The position numbers and the translations under genes were made by a program. The notes below the pieces were generated by a model, which worked only from the letters and a program-made list of their open reading frames with translations, had not been told where the DNA came from and ran no database searches. From positions 1-29,265 of the forward strand of contig JBAROV010000248.1 in NCBI GenBank assembly GCA_049642465.1: a stretch of DNA of 29,265 nucleotides. The letters are read 5' to 3'. How positions within the stretch are numbered: the stretch's first letter is position 1; each line of letters opens with the position of its first letter. Below are positions 8,060 through 17,739 of this stretch, piece after piece. This DNA comes from CAWDPQ01 sp049642465 (lineage in GTDB: Bacteria > Acidobacteriota > Vicinamibacteria > Vicinamibacterales > 2-12-FULL-66-21).

Positions 8060-9585
8060 CCATCCTTTCGGGCGTCCTGCTCGCACTCAGCTTCCCGAAG
8101 TTCGGTCACCCGGCGTGCGCCTGGCTGGCGCTCACTCCCCTCATCATTGCGGCCGCCCGCCGATCGGTTGAACGCCGCTTCTTCGGGCGTGCATTTCTGC
8201 TTGGCCTCATCTGTGGCGGTGTGTATTTCGCCGGGACTCTGTATTGGCTCGTCGAAACGATGACGACATTCGGCGGGCTTGCGGTGCCATTGGCCGTGTT
8301 CGCCGCGTCGTTGCTGGTGGCCTACCTCGCGCTCTTCCCGGCTGTCTTCGCCGCCCTGCTCGCGCGTGCGGTTCGGACGTTTGGCGCAGCCGGCGTGCTC
8401 TTCGCCCCGTCCTTCTGGATGGCCACCGAACTTGGCCGCCAGTACGTGTGGGATGGCTTTCCGTGGGCGCTTCTCGGCTACAGCCAGGTGACGGTGCTGC
8501 CGATCGCACAGCTCGTCAGTGTCGTCGGCGTCTACGGCCTTTCGGGGTTGCTTGCCCTTACGGCATCAGCGGCGGCGTTTGCCGTGCTGTCGCGAAACCG
8601 AACGCGCTGGATCCCGGTCGTGGCCAGCGTGGCGATCGTCGCTGCCATTGCCCTGTGGGGAACGGGACGGATGCGGCGAGCCGCATTGCTGTCCTCTGGC
8701 GACACGGTACGGTTAGCCGTGTTGCAGGGCAACATTGCACAGGAAGACAAATGGAACCCCGCCCTCGCTGACGCAATTACCGATCGATATATCGCGATGA
8801 CGCGCGAGGCGCTCGCGCGGGGTGCGACGTTCATCATGTGGCCGGAGTCTTCGACGCCATTTTACTTTGAACGAGATCTGCTGCGCGGCGGCGCCATTCG
8901 ACGTCTCGCGAAAGAAGGGAACGCGACGCTGCTCATCGGCAGCGATCAGGTCGAACCGGTGAGGACCGTCCCCGGCGAACCAGCTCCGAAGCCGAGCGAG
9001 CGCTACTACAATGCGGCGTTTCTCGTGACACCCGACGGGAACATTGGGGCGGTCTATCGCAAGATTCACCTCGTCCCGTTTGGCGAGTATGTGCCGGCCA
9101 AGCGGATATTCTTCTTCGTCGGTCCGATCGTGGACGCGCTGTCGGACACGTTCGATGCAGGGACCGAGCCCGTTCTCTTACCGGTCGGAACGCACAAGAT
9201 CAGCACAGCGATTTGCTACGAAGTGATCTATGGGAGTCTGATGCGCCAGTTCGTCCTCGACGGCAGCGAGCTGCTGACCACCATCACCAACGACGCATGG
9301 TACGGATGGTCATCCGCGGCGTACCAGCACTGGGACCAGGCCTCCATGCGCGCGATTGAAACTGGGCGGTACCTGGCTCGCGCGGCAAACACTGGAATCA
9401 GCGGCTTCGTCGATCCCTACGGCCGCGTGATAGCAAAGTCGAAGCTCTTCGAAGAGGCACTGCTCGTCGAGGAGGTTCGATTCCTGCGGGGCCGAACGAT
9501 TTACAATCGTATCGGCGACCTTGTCGCCTGGCTATCGCTCGCGCTCAGTGCTGCCGTGTTTCTCGCGACGCGTCGTGTTCGATAG
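8044..9585 (+). CDS. lnt: Apolipoprotein N-acyltransferase
   Basis: Inner-membrane enzyme that adds the third acyl chain to the N-terminal cysteine of lipoproteins. The first ATG/GTG-type codon in frame is the GTG at 8221, but the frame stays open upstream and encodes a typical Lnt N terminus: DFALAILSGVLLALSFPKFG, then WLALTPLI. No ATG, GTG or TTG lies in frame just upstream, so CTG at 8044, inside the SPOR gene, is the best start. It gives 513 residues, matching the usual length of about 510. A purine-rich aaggaag lies about 13 nt upstream. Several membrane segments (1-200) precede a nitrilase domain with the catalytic triad in view: Glu in MWPESSTPF, Lys in KIHLVPFGEY and Cys in ICYEVIYG. 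The 5' overlap suggests coupling to the SPOR gene. Confidence 0.9.
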   Translation: MDFALAILSGVLLALSFPKFGHPACAWLALTPLIIAAARRSVERRFFGRAFLLGLICGGVYFAGTLYWLVETMTTFGGLAVPLAVFAASLLVAYLALFPAVFAALLARAVRTFGAAGVLFAPSFWMATELGRQYVWDGFPWALLGYSQVTVLPIAQLVSVVGVYGLSGLLALTASAAAFAVLSRNRTRWIPVVASVAIVAAIALWGTGRMRRAALLSSGDTVRLAVLQGNIAQEDKWNPALADAITDRYIAMTREALARGATFIMWPESSTPFYFERDLLRGGAIRRLAKEGNATLLIGSDQVEPVRTVPGEPAPKPSERYYNAAFLVTPDGNIGAVYRKIHLVPFGEYVPAKRIFFFVGPIVDALSDTFDAGTEPVLLPVGTHKISTAICYEVIYGSLMRQFVLDGSELLTTITNDAWYGWSSAAYQHWDQASMRAIETGRYLARAANTGISGFVDPYGRVIAKSKLFEEALLVEEVRFLRGRTIYNRIGDLVAWLSLALSAAVFLATRRVR

Positions 9586-9623
9586 AATGGTCTTCGGTCT
9601 CTGGTCTCCACTCTCTGATCCCG

Positions 9624-9700
9624 ACCAAAGACCAAAGACCAAAGACCAAAGACCAAAGACCAAAGACCAAAGACCAAAGACCAAAGACCAAAGCCCAAAG
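9624..9700. repeat. 7-bp tandem array (accaaag x 11)
   Basis: Ten perfect copies of accaaag (9624-9693) and one variant cccaaag (9694-9700) fill the gap between lnt and prfB. Just before the array, 9590-9612 (tggtcttcggtctctggtc) is an imperfect inverted copy of the unit, so the transcript could fold back. The array ends 15 nt before the prfB ATG. Confidence 0.95.
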
Positions 9701-9715
9701 ACCGACTCTCTCTAA

Positions 9716-10844
9716 ATGTCTCTCCACCTCGACGAGCAGCTTCGCAGACATCAGGATCTGGCGCGCCGCGCCGCTGACCTGCGGAGCCATCTTTGACGCC
9801 GCCAACCCCGCCGACGAACTTGCCCGCATCGAAGAACGCGTTGCCGCCCCTGACTTCTGGAAGGATCAGGCCAACGCTCAGAAATTGCTCCAGCGTCGCC
9901 GTCGCCTCGAGGAAGATCAAGAGCTTGCTTCGTCGCTGAGGCAGCGCCTCGACGACTTGCACGTGCTCGCGGAATGGGTCGAAGCGGGGGAGCCCGTCGG
10001 AGACGAGTTCGCGCACGCGCTCGATGAGCTCGCCGAGCGGGTCGAGGCCGGTGAAACCAAAAAGATGCTTGGTGGCGAACACGATCGCAAGAACGCGATC
10101 GTGACAATCCACCCCGGCGCGGGCGGCACCGAATCACAGGACTGGGCCGAGATGCTGCTGCGGATGTACCTGCGGTGGACGGAGCGGCGCGGCTTCAAGC
10201 GCGAGATCATCGAAGTCCAGCCGGGCGACGAGGCGGGCATCAAAAGTGCGACGTTCACCGTCATTGGCGACTATGCGTACGGCATGCTCCTCGCTGAAGC
10301 AGGAGTCCACCGCCTGGTGCGCATCTCGCCCTTCGACCAGGCGTCCCGCCGTCACACATCATTTGCCTCGGTGTTCGTCTGGCCGGAACTCCCAGACGAC
10401 GTCGATGTCGAGATCGAAGACAAAGACCTTCGAATCGACACCTACCGGAGCAGCGGCGCAGGCGGCCAGCACGTCAACGTCACCGATTCCGCCGTGCGCA
10501 TCACGCACCTCCCGACCGGCATTGTCGTCTCGTCCCAGAACGAGCGTTCACAACACCGGAATCGTGATTCCGCGATGAAAGTGCTCAGGGCGCGTCTCTA
10601 CGATTTGCGGTTGAAAGAACAACAGGCGAAGCTCGATCAGCTGGGTGGGGAGAAAAAGGACATCGCGTTCGGCAGTCAGATTCGCAGCTACGTGCTCCAC
10701 CCCTACCAGTTGATCAAGGATCACCGGACCAAAGAAGAAGTGGGGGACGTCAACCGGGTGCTCGATGGCGACATCGACATGTTTATCAAAAGCTATCTGA
10801 TGAAGAAGGCCGCAGGGGGGCTTCGACAAGACATTGAAGACTGA
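9716..10844 (+). CDS. prfB: Peptide chain release factor 2 (programmed +1 frameshift)
   Basis: Releases finished peptides at UGA and UAA. The gene is read in two frames. ATG 9716 runs 26 codons to CTT (9791-9793), followed by an in-frame TGA; a +1 slip resumes at GAC (9795) and continues to 10844, giving 375 residues. The second part shows the RF2 tripeptide SPF (in RISPFDQASRRHTSF), which recognises the stop codon, and the catalytic GGQ (SSGAGGQHVNVTDSAVR). The N-terminal part (MSLHLDEQLRRHQDLARR...) is helical as expected. The frameshift gives negative feedback: when RF2 is scarce, ribosomes pause at UGA and slip. No clear Shine-Dalgarno precedes the ATG. The final codons and stop lie within a repeat also found upstream of the penicillin-binding-protein gene. 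Confidence 0.96.
9782..9797 (+). promoter_or_regulatory. prfB +1 frameshift signal
   Basis: The slip site CTT-TGA-C (9791-9797) is identical to the conserved RF2 recoding heptamer. It is preceded at 9783-9786 by a GGAG Shine-Dalgarno-like tetramer, with CCAT between it and the CTT (9787-9790), close to the short spacing that drives frameshifting in Escherichia coli. Confidence 0.93.
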
Positions 10845-10915
10845 CGATTGCAGACTGACGATTGATCTGATTGTCGATTGACGATTGGATTGTCGATTGC
10901 GGATTGGACCATTCT
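10833..10915. repeat. Tandem gactgacgattg-type repeat, prfB side
   Basis: Degenerate units of gactgacgattg/gtcgattg run from inside the end of prfB (its last two sense codons and TGA stop are in the first unit) to about 10907. The first 32 bp (10833-10864) match 13220-13251 at 31 of 32 positions in direct orientation, so the copies bracket the penicillin-binding-protein gene. Confidence 0.85.
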
Positions 10916-10953
10916 TCAACATCCGATCGCGATTCGAACAGCGGATCGATCGG

Positions 10954-13203
10954 CTATTGCCTGAACCCCCCCGGCTGCGTGCCGGCAATGAAGGCCTCGG
11001 AGATAGCCCCCGGCGCCCCCTCCTGGACTGCGTTACCCGAACCTTTGTCGACCGAGATGAAGACGATGTTGCCGGGAGGTTCGAACCTGGGTGGGTCAGT
11101 GCGAGTGCCGATCCAGGCCTTCATGATGTCGATCCAGATCGGCAGGGCCGCGTCAGCACCGGTCTGATTGTGTCCGATGGGCTTCTTCTGATCGAGGCCG
11201 ATCCAGACGCCGATGGTGATGTCAGGATCGAAGCCGATGAACCAGGCGTCGGTATAGTCGTCCGTGGTGCCCGTTTTTCCTCCGATTGGCCAGTTCAGTG
11301 AAGCCGCCCTGGCGGCGGTGCCGCGCTGGACGACGCCGCGGAGCAGGTTCGTCATCACGTAGGCCGTGTCGGCGCGGATTGCATCCTTGGGTTCGGGCCG
11401 GTTTTCTTCCAGCACGTTTCCTTCACGATCGGTCACTTTTTGAATCGAATACGGTCGCATCCTGACACCCTGGTTCGGGAAGACCGCAAAGGCGCTGGTC
11501 ATTTCTGAGAGCGTCGCTTCGGCGGCACCGAGCGCCACGGCGAGGTACGGCGGCAGAGGGGACTCGAGCCCGAGGCGGCGGGCGTAGTTGACGACCTGTC
11601 TCGGCCCGAGTTGCTCCATGACGCGGACCGCCGGAATGTTGCGCGAGTCTTCCAGCGCGTGTCGCAGCGTCACCGGTCCCTCGAACGTCCGATCGTAATT
11701 GAGCGGCGTGTACGGCGGCTGTCCTTCGCCCGTGGAAAAACTGGCGGGTGTGTCCATGAGGATGGTCGCCGGCGTGTACCCGCGGTCGATTGCGGCGGTG
11801 TAGACGATAGGTTTGAATGCGGACCCGACTTGACGATACGCCTGCGTCGCGCGGTTGAACTTGCTGCGCTCGAAGCTGTAGCCGCCAATCATCGCGCGCA
11901 CCTGCCCGGTCCGGTTGTCGAGCGCCAGCACCGCCCCTTCGACCGAAGGGGGCTGTTCGAGCTGGCCAGTTGCGGCCTGCGTCGTGCCGTCGAGCGTGAG
12001 AAGTTTGGCTTCGATGAGATCGCCGCGGGTCACGAGTTGGCCCGCCGGCCTTCCTGTCCAGGCTGATCCCTTTCGATCGATGGTCACGTTCAATGCGCCT
12101 GCGCGGGCGCGGATATTGCCGCCTTCGACATCAACCACCACGGCAGGAACGATGTCCCCTTCCCGCATGGCCCGATCCCAGCGCGGCTGCCGGAACCCCT
12201 CGATGGTCTGTCCCTCGGTCACGGCGTTCCGGCGAGGCTTGCGGAACCCACGGCGCTTGTCGATCCGGCGGAGTCCTTCCTCGAGCGCCCGAGCGGCGGC
12301 TTCCTGGAGCCGGAGATCGAGACCGGTCTGAATTGAGAGTCCGTTCTCGTAGATCTGCTTGGCGCCGTAGCGGCCTTCGAGTTCCTTGCGCACTTCCTCG
12401 AGAAAGTACGGTGCGGCGGACGCATGTGTGGACGGATCGGCGGCGATGAGGATGGGCTTCTTCTTCGCTTCCTCGGCCTGCTCGCTCGTGATGTAGCCGA
12501 CTTCGGCCATGCGCGTCAGCGTGTAATTCCGCCGCCGCAGCGCCGCGTCCATGTTCACGAACGGGCTCTGACGGACGTTCCCCTGGAGAATTCCGGCAAT
12601 GAGTGCGGCCTCTTCGAGCGTCACATCTTTCGCGGCCTTGCCGAAGTAGAACCTCGACGCGGCCTCGACGCCGTAGACGCCATGGCCGAAATACATCTGG
12701 TTGCAGTACAGCGTGAAGATCTCGTTTTTCGTATAGCGCTTCTCGATCTGGATGGCGAGCAGCGCCTCTTTGATCTTCCGCTCCGGCGTCTTGTCGTCGG
12801 TGAGGAACAGCTTGCGCGCGAGCTGCTGCGTGAGCGTGCTCGCGCCGTGCATGCGCCGGTAAATGATGTCGGTGATCAGCGTGACGACAATGCGCGGGAT
12901 GCTGAGGCCGAAGTGCTGCTCGAATTCCGAGTCTTCGGCCGCGAGGATCGCTTGCTTGAGGCGAGGCGAGATGGCTTCGTAGGGGATGACTTCGCGACGC
13001 TGGATCGCGAATTCCCCGATCACCTCTCCGCGCGCGCCGTACACGCGCGAAATCGTGCTGGGTGCGTAATCATCGAGCGCCGAAATCTGGGGCAGGTCCC
13101 CGGCGAACGCAAACAGCACGCCGGTCACGGTCCCCAGGGTTGCGGCAATTACAAACAGGGCTACGATGCCCGCTCGGCGGGCGATAAGCAGGATATTGGG
13201 CAT
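10954..13203 (-). CDS. Class A penicillin-binding protein (PBP1A type)
   Basis: Bifunctional peptidoglycan glycosyltransferase/transpeptidase of 749 residues, anchored in the inner membrane by residues about 11-34. The GT51 domain shows EDSEFEQHFG (catalytic Glu90) and GASTLTQQLARKLF, then KRYTKNEIFTLYCNQMYFGHG. The transpeptidase domain carries all three active-site motifs: SxxK in GSAFKP, SxN in SRN, and KTGTT. A beta-rich linker with an OB-like insertion (about 330-410) lies between the domains, as in PBP1A. The C terminus ends after a Gly/Pro tail. ATG 13203 gives a normal short cytoplasmic segment before the membrane helix; only a weak purine stretch precedes it. The gene is monocistronic in context and flanked on both sides by related tandem repeats. 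Confidence 0.94.
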   Translation of the reverse strand: MPNILLIARRAGIVALFVIAATLGTVTGVLFAFAGDLPQISALDDYAPSTISRVYGARGEVIGEFAIQRREVIPYEAISPRLKQAILAAEDSEFEQHFGLSIPRIVVTLITDIIYRRMHGASTLTQQLARKLFLTDDKTPERKIKEALLAIQIEKRYTKNEIFTLYCNQMYFGHGVYGVEAASRFYFGKAAKDVTLEEAALIAGILQGNVRQSPFVNMDAALRRRNYTLTRMAEVGYITSEQAEEAKKKPILIAADPSTHASAAPYFLEEVRKELEGRYGAKQIYENGLSIQTGLDLRLQEAAARALEEGLRRIDKRRGFRKPRRNAVTEGQTIEGFRQPRWDRAMREGDIVPAVVVDVEGGNIRARAGALNVTIDRKGSAWTGRPAGQLVTRGDLIEAKLLTLDGTTQAATGQLEQPPSVEGAVLALDNRTGQVRAMIGGYSFERSKFNRATQAYRQVGSAFKPIVYTAAIDRGYTPATILMDTPASFSTGEGQPPYTPLNYDRTFEGPVTLRHALEDSRNIPAVRVMEQLGPRQVVNYARRLGLESPLPPYLAVALGAAEATLSEMTSAFAVFPNQGVRMRPYSIQKVTDREGNVLEENRPEPKDAIRADTAYVMTNLLRGVVQRGTAARAASLNWPIGGKTGTTDDYTDAWFIGFDPDITIGVWIGLDQKKPIGHNQTGADAALPIWIDIMKAWIGTRTDPPRFEPPGNIVFISVDKGSGNAVQEGAPGAISEAFIAGTQPGGFRQ

Positions 13204-13219
13204 CTACGAGTTCCGTCCG

Positions 13220-13310
13220 ATTGAAGACTGACGACTGCAGACTGACGATTGTCTTGATTTCGGATTGTTGATTGCATTGACGATTGTCCATTGTATTGAC
13301 GATGCGGATT
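13220..13310. repeat. Tandem gactgacgattg-type repeat, PBP side
   Basis: Starts with the 32-bp near-identical copy (13220-13251) of the repeat at the end of prfB and continues as degenerate attgacgattg/gattg units to about 13310. It lies 16 bp upstream of the penicillin-binding-protein start, so that promoter must lie within or beyond it. Confidence 0.85.
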
Positions 13311-13409
13311 GGGGATTAGGGGTCAGATCTTGTTTCTTGCATAAGTGTCCTGAATCGTTGACGTCGAAAACAGAGGACAGTCCTGCAAGAAACAAGATCT
13401 GACATCCCC
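13311..13409. repeat. Long hairpin element with 20-bp perfect arms
   Basis: Positions 13322-13341 and 13384-13403 are perfect 20-bp inverted repeats (gtcagatcttg... and complement). The outer ggggat (13311-13316) pairs with atcccc (13404-13409) across a 5-nt bulge, and tgtcct/aggaca inside the loop can pair too. The whole unit resembles a non-autonomous REP-type hairpin with ggggtcag at its border. No transposase is nearby. It is embedded between tandem repeats of opposite orientation. Confidence 0.85.
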
Positions 13410-13412
13410 AGT

Positions 13413-13497
13413 TCAATCGTCAATCCCCAATCCCCAATCCCCAATCCAATCGTCAATCAAGGCAGTCGTCAGTCCGCAGTCCTCAGTCCGCAATCCG
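13413..13497. repeat. Tandem ccccaat / cgtcaatc array
   Basis: Units of tccccaat, caatcgtcaatc and cagtcgtcagtccgcagt run from the hairpin to the stop codon of the FecR-domain gene. The sequence is roughly the reverse complement of the array at 13220-13310, so the whole 13220-13497 stretch is a large imperfect inverted repeat centred on the hairpin. Confidence 0.8.
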
Positions 13498-13498
13498 T

Positions 13499-15547
13499 CT
13501 ACCCTGGCCGGCGAGTAGCCTGGCCGGAGGAGGGTCGGTCGCCGCGAGAGCGCCCACCGTCCCGAGATGGTGCAGAGCGAGACGGCTCGGAGCGAGATGG
13601 CCGATCCGCGGATGGACCCGGGCCGGACGGTCCGCGGCGTTCGGGGGCGCCACCATATGATGACGGCGGGCGTGACTCCTGGCGCGGAGGCGGAGAGTAC
13701 GATCGAGGCGACTCGCGTGGAGGCTCGTACGATGGCCGTGGCGCATCCTGTCTCGGGACGGCGCGGTAACGTTCGCTGGATGCGTCCCGATCCGGTCCAC
13801 GTCGATAGCCGGGATCCGGCAAGCCGCCGGGGTTCGATCGGTACTCAGGAGCACCGGGCTGCGCTTGCCCGCCGGAGCCCTGGCGAAGGCGAGGGCTCGG
13901 GGCTGTCGACTCGAGACGACGGTCGGATGGGCGATCGTAGCGGCCATAGTTCGGTTGTTCGCCGGGGCTGCGGGCGCCCGACTCGCGTGAACCCCTCGGG
14001 ACGGCGCGCATCGCGGGCGGCGGCACGGTGGTGACCGGCGCTTCAGCGGGCCGGTTGAACTCAGGCGTGCGTCGCTCGGGTGCCACACGGGAACCCAGGC
14101 TGACCCGAGTGTCATTTCGATCCGTGCGCGCGGGATCCAGTCGCTCGCCACGATCGCGAGGAAGCGCGCGCTGCGGCGCGGACGTGACCGGCGCGCGGTC
14201 ATCGGCCGACCGGCCCACGCCGGGCACGCGTGGGTCGCGCGCGGGCGCGGGGAAGGCTCGACGCTCGGGTGTGGCGGACCCGCGCGTGTCGGCGCCCGAG
14301 TACGACGGACTCACGGTGCCTCGCGGAACGGCGTAATCGGTCCGCGCGCGTGAGCCGGCGGCGCGAATGGGCGCCGAGGCGCGCGAGGCCGAACGCCATT
14401 CCGGCGCCGTATCCCGGACCACGAATGTCCGCCTGGCGCGCTGGTCGATCCGGGAGACCGAGACCACATTGACGTTCACGAAGCCGGTGTTGAAGTGACG
14501 TCGCGGCACCACCGTCCACGCATGCCACGGCTCGTAGCGCCGCCCGCCAAACAGGTTGATGTTGACGAACGAGAACACCGCACGGTTGTTCCATCCGAGC
14601 GGACACCAGCTCACGTAGTCAGGCGCGTACGCCCACGACACCCACGCGGCGCCCCAGCGGCTGCCAGGAATCCAGAACCAGGCGCCCGAGGAGAATCCCC
14701 AGCGTCCGTAATGATGCGTGGGCCAGCCCCAGGGATCGTGCGCGATCCACGTCCATCCGTACGGTCGCAGCGTGACCCACCGGCCGCGGTAGTACGGCCG
14801 CCAGCCACCGACCACGCGCGGATACCAGACGTAGCCGTGCACGGGCTCGTATCGCCAGGAGCCATAGTGATCGAACGTCGAAGAGTACGACCGGACGTCA
14901 GGTGGCAAATACTGCGCCGACACACCGAGGCGTTGATCGCGCCGAGCTTCGGACCATCGGTCGAACGCGTCCCACGCCGCCGAGTTGAAGACGTACGGCG
15001 GTGAGGGTTGCGCGCCCGTGCGCGCGAAGGCGCGCTCGCCGGCACGAACAAGCGACCGCCCATCCTCGTTGACCAGTTCAGCGGCGCCACGCAACACCGC
15101 GAGCTCGACCTGCGGTTCACGCTCGCCGCGCAACACGGAAATTCGATACTCGCCAGCTTCGACGATCTGCACCCAGGCTGCGGGACCGTCAATCCGGTAA
15201 TTCAGATCGCGTCCCTGCCCCGGGATGCTCAGTCGCATCCGGCCTTCGAGCAGACGAACCACTTCGTCAGATTGAAAATCGACGACGGTGTGGTGGTCGG
15301 CGTGGAGCGCACTCCCGTCCGCAAAGAGGATCTCTACGCGGCCGGCCTGGGTTCGCACGCGGTCGCCGGCGAGCACCGGCATGGACGCGGGAGCGTTGTC
15401 AGGGCGGCCGTCTCGTTCGAGAACGACGTCGCCTTCCACAAAAGAAATGTGTGCGGGTGTTGCGTCTGGACTGGGTTCCTGGGCGAGAGATGGCACGGAC
15501 AGGGATACCAGCACAACGGTTGCGAGAGCGGCCAACGGGCGGGTCAT
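13499..15547 (-). CDS. Secreted FecR-domain protein with Trp/Tyr-rich and disordered regions
   Basis: A 682-residue exported protein with signal peptide MTRPLAALATVVLVSLSVPSLAQ. Residues about 30-160 form a FecR-type domain (FVEGDVVLERDG, VLAGDRVRTQAGRVEILFADGSALHA), here without any TonB receptor or ECF sigma gene nearby. Residues about 205-365 are very rich in Trp, Tyr and Gly with repeated RxYYRGRW/GWTWIAHDPWGW patterns, like the DUF6600-style surface proteins. From about 370 onward the chain is Arg/Pro/Ser-rich and presumably disordered. A peptide LRQGSGGQA in this tail derives from an inserted dispersed repeat. ATG 15547 sits in a 6-bp dyad (15547-15552 with 15555-15560). Its function is unknown; cell-surface attachment or envelope sensing is a guess. 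It is divergent from dnaK. Confidence 0.85.
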   Translation of the reverse strand: MTRPLAALATVVLVSLSVPSLAQEPSPDATPAHISFVEGDVVLERDGRPDNAPASMPVLAGDRVRTQAGRVEILFADGSALHADHHTVVDFQSDEVVRLLEGRMRLSIPGQGRDLNYRIDGPAAWVQIVEAGEYRISVLRGEREPQVELAVLRGAAELVNEDGRSLVRAGERAFARTGAQPSPPYVFNSAAWDAFDRWSEARRDQRLGVSAQYLPPDVRSYSSTFDHYGSWRYEPVHGYVWYPRVVGGWRPYYRGRWVTLRPYGWTWIAHDPWGWPTHHYGRWGFSSGAWFWIPGSRWGAAWVSWAYAPDYVSWCPLGWNNRAVFSFVNINLFGGRRYEPWHAWTVVPRRHFNTGFVNVNVVSVSRIDQRARRTFVVRDTAPEWRSASRASAPIRAAGSRARTDYAVPRGTVSPSYSGADTRGSATPERRAFPAPARDPRVPGVGRSADDRAPVTSAPQRALPRDRGERLDPARTDRNDTRVSLGSRVAPERRTPEFNRPAEAPVTTVPPPAMRAVPRGSRESGARSPGEQPNYGRYDRPSDRRLESTAPSPRLRQGSGGQAQPGAPEYRSNPGGLPDPGYRRGPDRDASSERYRAVPRQDAPRPSYEPPRESPRSYSPPPRQESRPPSSYGGAPERRGPSGPGPSADRPSRSEPSRSAPSRDGGRSRGDRPSSGQATRRPG
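13867..13892. repeat. Dispersed palindromic repeat, copy 2, inside a coding region
   Basis: gcccgccggagcc-c-tggcgaaggc here matches 25702-25727 at about 24 of 26 positions. It lies in the disordered tail of the FecR-domain gene, where on the minus strand it is translated as LRQGSGGQA without breaking the frame. Confidence 0.8.
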
Positions 15548-15604
15548 GAGGGAGCCCTCAATCGCAGTTGAGGCAGGGCGGCAATGATGATGATAGCAAA
15601 GATA

Positions 15605-15713
15605 GGTTCAGAAAGGGTTCAGAAAGGGTTCAGAAAGGGTTCAGAAAGGGGTTCAGAAAGGGTTCAAGGGTTCAGAAAGGGTTCAGGGGTTCAAGGGGTT
15701 CAGAGGTGGTTCG
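15605..15713. repeat. 11-bp tandem array (ggttcagaaag)
   Basis: Four perfect units of ggttcagaaag (15605-15648), a fifth after one extra G (15650-15660), then decaying copies (ggttcaagg, ggttcagg) to about 15713. The array fills most of the 257-bp divergent gap between the FecR-domain gene and dnaK and stops 11 bp before the dnaK promoter. A TATCAT hexamer (minus strand, 15590-15595) at its other edge may be the -10 box for the FecR-domain gene. Confidence 0.93.
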
Positions 15714-15723
15714 GCGGATAGGA

Positions 15724-15753
15724 CTTGCATTAAGTGGACTCAGATTTTATACT
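15724..15753 (+). promoter_or_regulatory. dnaK promoter with overlapping HAIR-like HspR operator
   Basis: TTGCAT (15725-15730), a 17-nt spacer and TATACT (15748-15753) form a strong sigma-70-type promoter. CTTGCAT (15724-15730), 7 nt, ACTCAGA (15738-15744) matches the HspR inverted repeat CTTGAGT-N7-ACTCAAG at 10 of 14 positions with the exact spacing, and it covers the -35 box. Because hspR is the third gene of the operon, autorepression relieved by heat is predicted. dnaK itself has an AAGGA ribosome-binding site before its ATG. There is no CIRCE element. Confidence 0.65.
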
Positions 15754-15804
15754 ACTATCATTATAAAGATTGCGCCGGCGTACGGCGGGTAAAGGACCTG
15801 AGAC

Positions 15805-17721
<1,917 letters not shown>

Positions 17722-17739
17722 CCGGTCACAGCCGAGGAC

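Noticed and set aside
9521..9829. Small open frames across the accaaag array in both directions (KDQRPKT / FGLWSLV repeats)
   Set aside because: They are translations of a 7-bp repeat, lack ribosome-binding sites, and run into lnt or prfB.
9885..10844. prfB as a 319-residue single-frame gene, or as a broken pseudogene
   Set aside because: The CTT-TGA-C recoding site and the matching N-terminal domain upstream show programmed frameshifting, not damage.
13499..15547. FecR anti-sigma regulator of iron uptake
   Set aside because: The protein has a signal peptide, no membrane anchor after a cytoplasmic domain, and no ECF sigma or TonB receptor beside it; only the FecR-type fold is shared.
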